From contig JAPKMW010000178.1 in assembly GCA_026645575.1 (NCBI GenBank), forward strand, positions 1-11,701: DNA of 11,701 bases, written 5' to 3'. Shown piece after piece: positions 5,862 through 11,701 of this stretch; within the stretch, counting starts at the first letter, position 1; every line of letters starts with the position of its first letter. A program made the translations under genes and the position numbers. The DNA comes from Caldilineaceae bacterium. Lineage in GTDB: Bacteria > Chloroflexota > Anaerolineae > Caldilineales > Caldilineaceae. Under the pieces are notes generated by a model. That model was not told the DNA's origin, did no database searches, and worked only from the letters and a program-made list of their open reading frames with translations.

Positions 5862-6677
5862 TCAAAATGAGTGCTGTTTGGCTTTGCGCAAGTCGTTAAT
5901 GGTTTTGCGATGAATTGGCGCTAACAGGGACGGAGAAAGCCGTTGCAACCACCAGAGGATCTTGCCATAGGTTGGAAAAATCACGGCGCCCTGATTGCGG
6001 CGCACCCCATCCAGAATCTGGGTTACAGCGCTTTCCACTGGGAGCAGATTGAACGGGATCAACCCATCCGCGTCCGCGCGCGAAAGACGATTGTACCCGC
6101 TGTGGTCATAAATACCCGATTGGATAAAACCCGGTGCGATTGCCGTGACGTTGACACCGTACCCTGCGGCTTCCAACCGCAGCAACTCGCTGAACTTGGC
6201 AACTGCTGCTTTAGTGGTGGAATAGCAGGTGAAGGCAGCAAAGCCGCTCAAGCCGGCCAGCGAGGCGCTGTTAACAATGTGACCATGCCCTTGTTGCACC
6301 ATCACTCGGTAAGCAGCCATTGTGCCATAGACCACACCCAGCAGGTTGACATCGACAATGCGCCGCCACTGTTCCATACTCATATCCAGTGTTTCGCCCA
6401 CATAACAAACACCGGCGTTGTTGAAGATATAATCCAGCCGACCATGGGTCGCCACGGTCTGTTGCACCAGGGCTTCTACGGCGGCAGCATCGCTCACATC
6501 AATTTGGGCGGCTTGCGCCGGCGCGCCGATAGCCGCAGCCACTTGCTCTGCGCCGTCGCCGTTGATGTCAGCAACAATCACCGTGGCGCCGGCTTGCGCC
6601 AACCGTTGGCACAGCCCTTTGCCAATGCCGGAGGCGCCGCCGGTGACGATGGCGATTTTGTTATGGAATGGATTCAT
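5862..6677 (-). CDS. Short-chain dehydrogenase/reductase (classical SDR)
   Basis: 271 residues, normal length for a classical SDR with a short C-terminal extension. The Rossmann cofactor site TGGASGIG is at 12-19. Asp37 at the end of the second strand (VIVADIN) favours NAD(H) over NADP(H). Other hallmarks are NNAG at 86-89, Asn111, the catalytic Ser139 (NSASLAG), and Tyr152/Lys156 in YSTTK, then APGF at 181-184. All catalytic residues are present, so it should be an active NAD-dependent alcohol/ketone oxidoreductase; the substrate cannot be read. Residues 236-271 carry a Trp/Leu/Arg-rich tail (ILWWLQRL) seen in SDRs that attach loosely to membranes. A good ribosome site (GGAAGGA, 6684-6690) precedes the ATG. 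It lies 202 bp from the upstream lipoprotein gene with a hairpin between, so it is probably a separate transcript. Confidence 0.93.
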   Translation of the reverse strand: MNPFHNKIAIVTGGASGIGKGLCQRLAQAGATVIVADINGDGAEQVAAAIGAPAQAAQIDVSDAAAVEALVQQTVATHGRLDYIFNNAGVCYVGETLDMSMEQWRRIVDVNLLGVVYGTMAAYRVMVQQGHGHIVNSASLAGLSGFAAFTCYSTTKAAVAKFSELLRLEAAGYGVNVTAIAPGFIQSGIYDHSGYNRLSRADADGLIPFNLLPVESAVTQILDGVRRNQGAVIFPTYGKILWWLQRLSPSLLAPIHRKTINDLRKAKQHSF

Positions 6678-6803
6678 CGTTTTTCCTTCCCTGTTAGCGA
6701 GTCATGGCGATTTGCACCGATTCTATCAGAGCTGATTGCCATCCACCAGCCTGGGAACTGTTCACTTTTTGCTCAAAATCAGTAGAATGTAACGTTATGC
6801 GCG

Positions 6804-6836
6804 ACAAACCAGGGTTGTGCCAAAACCCTGGTTTGT
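6804..6836 (-). terminator. Perfect 13-bp hairpin between the lipoprotein and SDR genes
   Basis: ACAAACCAGGGTT (6804-6816) and AACCCTGGTTTGT (6824-6836) are exact reverse complements around a 7-base loop. It lies 43 bases past the stop of the lipoprotein gene. No T-run follows on either strand, so it would be an atypical terminator or a stabilising 3' end; it could also be a lone palindromic repeat. The hairpin is certain, the role is not. Confidence 0.4.
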
Positions 6837-6879
6837 GATTGCCGGCGACTCAGATCGAGCGTACGTGTCAAAGCTGTGA

Positions 6880-7737
6880 TCACTGTACTGTAAAGGGCAG
6901 CACCATACCCAGCAACTCATGCGCCTTGCCCTCATGCTTGGGGCTGGGGACATGGCAGAGGGCGACATATTCGCCAGCCGTCAGATCAAGCGTAACATAG
7001 CCGGACTTGCCTGGATCGACCGCTTGAAAACCGCCGGCATTGGCGAAGGGGGGCGGACCTGCGGGGTTTTCGATAAAGGCCAGCACATCGGCCATGTTTT
7101 TGCCCGCATTGAGTTTGATCAGGTTGATCTCGTGGGCTTCCGTCCCTTCGTTGACCACTTCCCAGACTTGCTTGCCAGCCTGGATCACCTCCGGCAGCAC
7201 GAAGGCATAATCGAGCAGCTTGACCACACCAGTAACCGCCGGTATGGCGCTTTCGACTTGTGAATCCGCGGCGACCACCTCGGTAAAGGCGATCATCCCC
7301 TTGGCGACATGGGGGACGCCATCAGGACTGGGGATCAGGCAGAGCAGGACATAGAGACCCGGTGTCAACTCTGCCGTAATTTCCTGCCGCCCCTGCGGAT
7401 CAACCGGGCCGGGGCCGCCGGGAAAGGTGACGAGCGGCATGGCAGCCAACGGGCCTTGTTGCAGCGCCTGCCCTAGCTGTTCCGGCGTCACCCGGTCGTT
7501 GAGCCGCGCCAGTTGCAAATGGTGTGGTTCGGCGCCATCATTTTCCAACACAAAGCTGACCCAACCGGCGTCGATCTGTTCCGGCACATCATAGGTGAAA
7601 TCGTGCGCGTGGATCACAATCTGGGGAATGGTCGTTGCCGTTGAACCAGCCGGCACCGACCTTGTGATCGGCACACAAGCGGCTATGATGGCAATGATGG
7701 CGACCATAATCGACCCAACTCTGACAAAGTTACTCAT
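6880..7737 (-). CDS. Lipoprotein with two tandem cupredoxin domains
   Basis: I place the start at the ATG at 7737, 8 nt after AAAGGA (7746-7751), rather than the TTG two codons upstream, which would be too close; this gives 285 residues. Residues 1-21 are a lipoprotein signal with lipobox IAAC (Cys21), so the protein is tethered outside the membrane. Two similar domains follow, about 38-155 and 168-285. Each has His ... Cys ... His ... Met like a type 1 copper site: domain 1 His72 or His73, Cys133 (LLCLIPSP), His143, Met148; domain 2 His202 (EAHEINL), Cys261 (ALCHVPSP), His273, Met278. Both share GLYV/GEYV-x-LC and (I/V)PSP, so they arose by duplication. Likely an electron carrier or copper-binding protein; no partner oxidase is nearby. 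It starts 37 bp after the SnoaL-like gene and is probably cotranscribed with it. Confidence 0.8.
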   Translation of the reverse strand: MSNFVRVGSIMVAIIAIIAACVPITRSVPAGSTATTIPQIVIHAHDFTYDVPEQIDAGWVSFVLENDGAEPHHLQLARLNDRVTPEQLGQALQQGPLAAMPLVTFPGGPGPVDPQGRQEITAELTPGLYVLLCLIPSPDGVPHVAKGMIAFTEVVAADSQVESAIPAVTGVVKLLDYAFVLPEVIQAGKQVWEVVNEGTEAHEINLIKLNAGKNMADVLAFIENPAGPPPFANAGGFQAVDPGKSGYVTLDLTAGEYVALCHVPSPKHEGKAHELLGMVLPFTVQ

Positions 7738-7774
7738 GTTCAATTTCCTTTAAGATTATGGGTATGAGATAGTG

Positions 7775-8191
7775 CTATGAGACCGGCACGACCCCCAGTT
7801 GCTGCAGCAACCCGAAGGCATCAAACACGACCTGATTGCGCACCAGTTTGCCATCCTGACAAGTAAAAATACCAGTGGCGGCAACGGCTACAGCTTTGCC
7901 AGTGGCAGGAATGCCCAGAAATGGCCCGTGATGGGTGCCGGTGTGGACTGTCCGCACGGCCACCCGATCGCCTTCGGCTGCCATCAACTCGATTTTGCTG
8001 GTAAAATCAGGAAACGCTGCCGTAAACATCCCTACCAGGGTGCGCGCACCCTCCAAGCCGCGCATAGGCGGTAAGGCGGGATCTACATTCTCCCAAGTCG
8101 GCGCAAACAAGTCAGTCACCACGTTCGTATCACCCTGATCGACCACTTGATAGAAGCGTTTGACCAACGCTTTGTTGTTTTCGGTTGTCAT
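7775..8191 (-). CDS. SnoaL-like ester cyclase / NTF2-fold protein, copy 1
   Basis: Two ATGs compete: 8197 (3 nt after AAAAGGA at 8201-8207) and 8191 (9 nt after it). I choose 8191, giving 138 residues beginning MTTENNKALVKRFY, which is typical. The single domain is a SnoaL-type NTF2 fold: FPDF at 60-63, TGTHHGPFLGIPATGK at 84-99, and Q-DGKLVRN at 112-119 before the Asp124 position. Family members include polyketide cyclases and many uncharacterised proteins that bind small hydrophobic molecules in the cone. The usual E-x-W after the DGK motif is replaced by RNQVVFDAF, so catalysis as in SnoaL is doubtful. It heads a likely two-gene unit with the cupredoxin lipoprotein. A MITE-like palindrome separates it from the second SnoaL gene upstream. 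Confidence 0.85.
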   Translation of the reverse strand: MTTENNKALVKRFYQVVDQGDTNVVTDLFAPTWENVDPALPPMRGLEGARTLVGMFTAAFPDFTSKIELMAAEGDRVAVRTVHTGTHHGPFLGIPATGKAVAVAATGIFTCQDGKLVRNQVVFDAFGLLQQLGVVPVS

Positions 8192-8216
8192 GATCATCTT
8201 TCCTTTTCATTAGTTA

Positions 8217-8300
8217 TAGGATTTACGCAAGACACCGGGAACGGCGGCATCCTGCCGGCCTGCCGCCAGGGATGGCGGCGCGCCCAGTGCGTAAGTACTA
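8217..8300. mobile_element. MITE-like palindromic element between the two SnoaL genes
   Basis: TAGGATTTACGCA (8217-8229) and TGCGTAAGTACTA (8288-8300) are inverted repeats matching at 11 of 13 positions. Two boundary readings are possible: an element at 8219-8298 flanked by TA on both sides, or a slightly larger unit flanked by the direct repeat GTTATAG (8213-8219, 8302-8308). The interior holds three G/C arms, GGCGGC (8243-8248 region), GCCGCC (8262-8267) and GGCGGC (8274-8279), so the middle arm can pair with either side. Bases 8262-8287 match 23 of 26 bases of the core of the other MITE (5597-5622). No coding capacity. Confidence 0.6.
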
Positions 8301-8316
8301 GGTTATAGCCACTCAC

Positions 8317-8748
8317 TTATGCTTGAACTGGAGCAGGCATTAGGCCAAGCTGGATAAACAAGCCTGCCTGATCATTATTTCCCCAGCGCTCCACAATCCG
8401 ACCGTCTCGCATCCGATTGAAGGTAATCCCCGTCATATAGCCGGTTTTGCCGGTTGGTGGAATTCCCATCAGATCACCCAAATGCGTCCCCCCGCCCGAC
8501 CATGAGATGACCACCAAATCGTCTTCGGCCAAAATGTCGTGGACAGTCACTTTCAGATCAGGAAAGGCTTGACGCCAGATCAGTGCCAATTGCTTCAAGC
8601 TTTGATTACCCTGTTGCAGGTGGGGTGGAGCCGTATGATCGACCAAATCTGCCGCCACAAATTCATCAATCACCGATAAATCCCCGTTGGCGCTAAAGGC
8701 CTCTTCGTTGACACGCCGCACAATTGTTTTGTACGATTCATTTGCCAT
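8317..8748 (-). CDS. SnoaL-like ester cyclase / NTF2-fold protein, copy 2
   Basis: 143 residues with a strong ribosome site (AAAGGAG at 8757-8763, 7 nt before ATG). The sequence follows the ester cyclase consensus closely: DHTAPP at 37-42, FPDL at 62-65, THLGDLMGIPPTGK at 88-101, and RDGRIVERWGNND at 114-126, then GLFIQLG. His89 and Asp126 occupy the positions of the expected cavity polar pair. It may catalyse an aldol-type ring closure or simply bind a small ligand; the substrate is unknown. It is only moderately similar to copy 1, so the pair is an old duplication or two family members brought together. It is divergent from the XRE-STAND regulator, with 150 bp between the starts, and is the most likely direct target of that regulator. 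Confidence 0.88.
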   Translation of the reverse strand: MANESYKTIVRRVNEEAFSANGDLSVIDEFVAADLVDHTAPPHLQQGNQSLKQLALIWRQAFPDLKVTVHDILAEDDLVVISWSGGGTHLGDLMGIPPTGKTGYMTGITFNRMRDGRIVERWGNNDQAGLFIQLGLMPAPVQA

Positions 8749-8772
8749 TGTTTCGCTCCTTTCTGGTATACT
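8742..8772 (+). promoter_or_regulatory. Possible promoter for the XRE-STAND regulator
   Basis: TATACT (8767-8772) is a good -10 hexamer, with TTGCCA (8742-8747) as a -35 at a long 19-bp spacing that overlaps the divergent SnoaL start codon. GTATAC here is palindromic, so it could also serve the other strand. The leader to the ATG at 8899 would be about 120 nt and would include the 12-bp tandem repeat. Confidence 0.3.
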
Positions 8773-8847
8773 GATGCTCTGTACTTGCTCCGATCACGCT
8801 TGATCTGCCAAGATTATCGCGCTGCCGGTCGGGTGGGTGTGAGGTGC

Positions 8848-8871
8848 AAAGTACCACAAAAAGTGCTACAA
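8848..8871. promoter_or_regulatory. 12-bp tandem repeat, candidate operator of the XRE-STAND regulator
   Basis: AAAGTACCACAA (8848-8859) is followed without gap by AAAGTGCTACAA (8860-8871), identical at 10 of 12 positions. It ends 27 bp before the regulator's ATG, a place suited to autorepression. A 12-bp pitch puts two half-sites nearly on the same helix face. Operator function is inferred. Confidence 0.5.
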
Positions 8872-8898
8872 ACAAGGCAACCGGTTAGGAATCATCCG

Positions 8899-11415
8899 AT
8901 GGACACAGTGTTTACGTTTGGTGGATGGCTGCGACGGCGGCGCAAAGCCCTTGATCTCACACAAGCTGAGTTGGCCGCGCGTGTGCCTTGCGCCAAAGGG
9001 ACCATCCGCCGTCTGGAAGCGGACGATCTGCAACCTTCCAAACAACTAGCCGAGCAGCTTGCCGGCCTCCTGAAGATCCCTGCGCAGCTACAAGCTGATT
9101 TCGTCACCTTTGCCCGCAACAAAATTCCGGGCGCGTCCACCTTTGCCCTGACGCCGACCGCGTTGGACAATCCAGCGGCGCAAGCCGGGCCTGCCCCTTT
9201 GCCGGCTCAAGCCCGCACGCGCTATGCGTTACCAAGCGCCGCCAATCCGTTGCTTGGGCGGTTCCATATCGTTGCAGTCATTCGTGAATTGCTCCTGCGC
9301 GCGGATGTGCGGTTGCTTACGCTGACCGGGCCGCCCGGCGTCGGCAAAACACGGCTGGCGTTAGCCGCGGCGCAAGAGTTGCAAGCGGACTTTGCCGATG
9401 GTGTCTGTTTTGTCCCCTTGGCGCCCTTACGTGAGCCAGGGCAGGTATTGCCCGCCATTGCCCAAACAATTGATCTTCTGGATACTGGGCGCAACATCAG
9501 CACGGCGTTGACCGAGCGACTAAAGGATGAAAACCTCTTGCTTGTCCTCGACAACGTTGAGCATCTCATCCTGGCGGCGCGGGAGATTGCGGCCTTACTG
9601 GCCGGCGCGCCACAGCTAAAAGTGTTATGTACCAGCCGCATTCCCCTACGGATTGCGGGTGAGCATGAGTTTGTGGTGCCGCCCCTGGCCTTGCCAGGAG
9701 CCGATGCGGTGGCAGATCTGGCACGTTTAGCCGCCAATCCCGCGGTTGCGCTCTTTATTGCGCGCGCCGTCGCTCTGCAACATGGCTTTGGCATGACGGC
9801 TGATAATGCCAAACAGATCGTTGCCATCTGTCACAAACTGGATGGCTTGCCCTTAGCGATTGAACTGGCCGCAACGCGCATCAAGCTCTTTTCACCAGCC
9901 GACCTGCTAGCCCGTCTGGAGCGGCGGCTGCCCTTTCTCACGGGCGGCATGCGAGACGCCCCAGCTCGGCAGCGCACGCTGGCTGCCGCCATTGACTGGA
10001 GCTATGAGTTACTCAATGCGGATGAAAAGCGCTGCTTTGCCCGTCTGGGTGTTTTCCAGGGCGGTTGGAGCCTGGAAGCCGCTGAGACAGTATGCGGAAA
10101 TGAGCTGGATGTAACCCCCATCCTGACCGTGCTCGTCGATCACAGTTTGGTGTACACCGTCCACGCCGCGCAGGACGAAGTGCGCTTTGCCATGTTAGAG
10201 ACAATTCGCGAATTTGCGCTGCTGCGGTTGCAAGAGCATACAGAAGAAAGTGTGCTGATTCAGGCACGGCATGGGCATTATTTTCTCACCCTTGCCATCC
10301 AGAGCGAGGAACAGTTGCAAGGCCCTCAGCAAGTCACCTGGATGCAACGGCTCCATGCCGACCATAATAACCTGCACACAGCTTTTGCCTGGAGCCTCGC
10401 CGGCGCCGGTGCGGTGGAACTGGGCTTACGCGCGGGAGCCGCCTTGTGGTGGTTCTGGTGGACCAATGGTCAATTAGCCGAAGGACGTCAACTGCTGTTG
10501 GATTTGCTCCAGCACGCCCAGGAAAGCAACCTCACCGGCGCGGCAATGTATGGGCGCGCACTGCTTGGCGCCGGTATCCTTGCCTATTTTTCCGGCGATT
10601 TTGCGGCGGCGCAGCGCCAGTTTGAAGCAGCACAATTGATTGGCGCACAACAGAACGATGACATTACGCAGGGCTACGCAACCTTTATGCTGGGCACTGT
10701 GCTAACATTGTCGAACAACAAAGTGGACGGCGCGGCCTTGTTGGATCAAGGGTATGCACGCTTAAGCCAGGCCGGGGCGGCGGCCACCTGGCATGTAGGC
10801 GTCACTAGTCTGGCGCGCGTCCTTTTGTCCTTTGAATTGGGCCAGCTTGATGAGGCGCAACACTTTGCCGCAGCGGGAATGGCGATCTTTCAGCGGTTGG
10901 GCCAGCCCTATGGCATTGGATTAGCGTTCAACTACCAGGGCGATGTGGCGCGGTTGCGCCATGATGCCATAACAGCCGCCGCGTCTTATCAAGCTGCGCT
11001 GCCGCTTTTGCGCCAAGCCAATGCCAGGAGCGAGATACCAGCCGTCCTTCACAACCTGGCCAATGTGCTGTTGTCACAGGGCGAAACCGCCACCGCGTAC
11101 GCTACCTTTGTCGAAGCATTGGAATTGCACCGTGAAATCGGCAACCGGATGGGCATGACCGAATGTCTGATCGGTTTGGCTTCCACCGCGCTCACCACGC
11201 AACAACCACAGGTGGCGGCGACACTCCTTGGTGCGGCAGAGCATCTGCTTGCCCAATCGAGTATGCCGCTACTGGCGGCGGAACAAGTCATCTATGCCCA
11301 AACCGCCGCGGCAGTAGAGCAAGCATTAGGCGCAGAAAAATTGACGATCGCCCGCCAGCATGGCCAAGCCATGACGCCGGCAGAGATGATCCAGTTTGTT
11401 AGCACGACTTTTTGA
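8899..11415 (+). CDS. XRE-family STAND regulator: helix-turn-helix, NB-ARC ATPase, TPR-like repeats
   Basis: 838 residues from the ATG at 8899, which has AGGA (8887-8890) 8 nt upstream; a TTG at 8785 would add 38 residues that fit no domain. Domains: XRE/Cro helix-turn-helix about 5-62 (FGGWLRRRRKALDLTQAELAARV...TIRRLEAD); Ala/Pro linker 80-115; NB-ARC/STAND ATPase about 118-450 with Walker A GPPGVGKT at 144-151, Walker B LLLVLDNVEH at 213-222, TSR at 245-247 and GLPLAIELAA at 316-325; then TPR-like repeats to about 790. It ends with the LLGAAE...A..G..M...E block common at the C-terminus of such proteins. It should act in the cytoplasm as a signal-dependent DNA-binding switch. It is the second large NB-ARC regulator in the window but has a different DNA-binding head from the first (XRE rather than winged helix/BTAD). 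Divergent from a SnoaL-like gene. Ligand unknown. Confidence 0.92.
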   Translation: MDTVFTFGGWLRRRRKALDLTQAELAARVPCAKGTIRRLEADDLQPSKQLAEQLAGLLKIPAQLQADFVTFARNKIPGASTFALTPTALDNPAAQAGPAPLPAQARTRYALPSAANPLLGRFHIVAVIRELLLRADVRLLTLTGPPGVGKTRLALAAAQELQADFADGVCFVPLAPLREPGQVLPAIAQTIDLLDTGRNISTALTERLKDENLLLVLDNVEHLILAAREIAALLAGAPQLKVLCTSRIPLRIAGEHEFVVPPLALPGADAVADLARLAANPAVALFIARAVALQHGFGMTADNAKQIVAICHKLDGLPLAIELAATRIKLFSPADLLARLERRLPFLTGGMRDAPARQRTLAAAIDWSYELLNADEKRCFARLGVFQGGWSLEAAETVCGNELDVTPILTVLVDHSLVYTVHAAQDEVRFAMLETIREFALLRLQEHTEESVLIQARHGHYFLTLAIQSEEQLQGPQQVTWMQRLHADHNNLHTAFAWSLAGAGAVELGLRAGAALWWFWWTNGQLAEGRQLLLDLLQHAQESNLTGAAMYGRALLGAGILAYFSGDFAAAQRQFEAAQLIGAQQNDDITQGYATFMLGTVLTLSNNKVDGAALLDQGYARLSQAGAAATWHVGVTSLARVLLSFELGQLDEAQHFAAAGMAIFQRLGQPYGIGLAFNYQGDVARLRHDAITAAASYQAALPLLRQANARSEIPAVLHNLANVLLSQGETATAYATFVEALELHREIGNRMGMTECLIGLASTALTTQQPQVAATLLGAAEHLLAQSSMPLLAAEQVIYAQTAAAVEQALGAEKLTIARQHGQAMTPAEMIQFVSTTF

Positions 11416-11445
11416 CGTCGACCCTGTTAAAAAATAGACAGACCC

Positions 11446-11701
11446 TTACAACCCGATCCGCACCGCACCGGCTGCCATGCCCACCTGCGCCGCCGTTAGC
11501 AGATGTTCGACCAGCGATTGTGGGGCCGAGAGAAAGGGAGAATGGCTGGTGTTGAGGGAGAGTACTTGCTGACACATGAGGTTGAAAAGAATGATGAGGA
11601 CAAACAAGATGTGGAACGCATCCTCTTCGCAAAACCGCCGGCGGCATGGTATAATCGAGCCACCAAGGAGCAGCCGTTGGCAACGGTCAGTGGGGTAAGA
11701 G
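11446..11701 (-). pseudogene. 3' end of an alpha/beta-hydrolase, probably degraded
   Basis: Reading leftwards, the frame is open from the right edge to a TAA at 11446-11448 (about 84 codons). Its end, CQQVLSLNTSHSPFLSAPQ followed by SLVEHLL, matches the C-terminus of MES/salicylate-esterase-like alpha/beta-hydrolases, where the His of SHSPF is the catalytic His. Before that, the same frame (PCRRRFCEEDAFHILFVLII) does not look like a hydrolase. A piece resembling the expected D-x-x-(I/M)-PPA-V-x-RR segment sits in another frame near 11620-11660, and the distance between the two is about 30 bases too long. That suggests a frameshifted remnant, though an edge-cut live gene cannot be excluded. 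No promoter or start is visible for it. Confidence 0.4.
11650..11701 (+). promoter_or_regulatory. Possible promoter, ribosome site and start of a rightward gene leaving the window
   Basis: TATAAT (11650-11655) is preceded by TG one base earlier, making a perfect extended -10. AAGGAG (11665-11670) follows, then six bases, then TTG (11677-11679) that opens a frame reading LATVSGVR to the edge. The spacing ribosome site to TTG is ideal, but only eight codons are visible and the leader would be very short, so this is weak evidence for a gene. Confidence 0.3.

Noticed and set aside
5943..6785. A 280-codon ORF on the plus strand opposite the SDR gene.
   Set aside because: It is the antisense shadow of a clear SDR with all catalytic motifs; its own translation is His/Gln/Cys-rich and matches nothing.
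8785..8898. N-terminal extension of the XRE regulator from a TTG at 8785.
   Set aside because: The 38 extra residues fit no domain, contain the tandem-repeat operator candidate, and lack a ribosome site, while the ATG at 8899 has one.
9222..9827. A 201-codon minus-strand ORF opposite the XRE-STAND gene.
   Set aside because: Ser/Arg/Ala-rich antisense shadow of the NB-ARC coding region.
1..11701. CRISPR arrays, tRNA or rRNA genes, toxin-antitoxin pairs, phage genes.
   Set aside because: No regularly spaced repeat series, cloverleaf or conserved rRNA sequence was seen; the only repeats are those listed.

Overview
The window reads as a chromosomal accessory stretch of a Chloroflexota bacterium, probably from the Anaerolineae, Caldilineae or Ardenticatenia part of the phylum. 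This placement is inferred. It rests on two very large STAND-type regulators (winged helix/BTAD or XRE helix-turn-helix, followed by NB-ARC ATPase and TPR-like repeats), on a secreted beta-propeller protein that ends in a Pro/Thr linker plus a terminal YLPxxxR tail, and on moderate GC. No rRNA, tRNA, CRISPR array or complete insertion sequence was seen.

Layout. (1) 1-549, plus strand: 3' end of a gene with a PD-(D/E)XK nuclease-fold domain, cut by the left edge. (2) 512-3553, minus strand: a 1013-residue AfsR-like regulator whose 3' end overlaps gene 1 tail to tail by 38 bp. (3) 3554-3836: control region with two copies of a 19-bp element, each an 11-bp-pitch direct repeat lying 7 bp ahead of a TA(A/G)(G/A)AT -10-like hexamer and both pointing rightwards. 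(4) 3837-5557, plus strand: a two-gene operon of a 70-residue uncharacterised protein and a secreted TolB/PD40-type propeller. (5) 5561-5634: a 74-bp MITE with terminal inverted repeats and a perfect 8-bp target duplication that contains the propeller gene's stop codon. (6) 5862-8748, minus strand: a short-chain dehydrogenase, a lipoprotein with two cupredoxin domains, and two SnoaL-like (NTF2-fold) proteins, with a second MITE-like palindrome between the two SnoaL genes. (7) 8899-11415, plus strand: an XRE-NB-ARC-TPR regulator divergent from the second SnoaL gene, with a 12-bp tandem repeat just before its start. (8) 11446-11701: the degraded or edge-cut 3' end of an alpha/beta-hydrolase on the minus strand, and a possible plus-strand promoter and ribosome binding site near the right edge.

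How the parts may work together. The most interesting unit is 512-5557. An AfsR-like protein is divergent from a tiny gene whose promoter carries a direct repeat with the pitch and -10 spacing described for SARP/AfsR operators. This resembles Streptomyces AfsR-afsS in layout, though the small protein is not visibly an AfsS homologue. The likely output is the 70-residue protein together with an exported propeller protein. The right half is a second large sensor-regulator facing a set of small-molecule enzymes (two NTF2-fold proteins and an SDR) and a cupredoxin lipoprotein, with its own tandem-repeat operator candidate. All regulatory links are inferred from sequence architecture.
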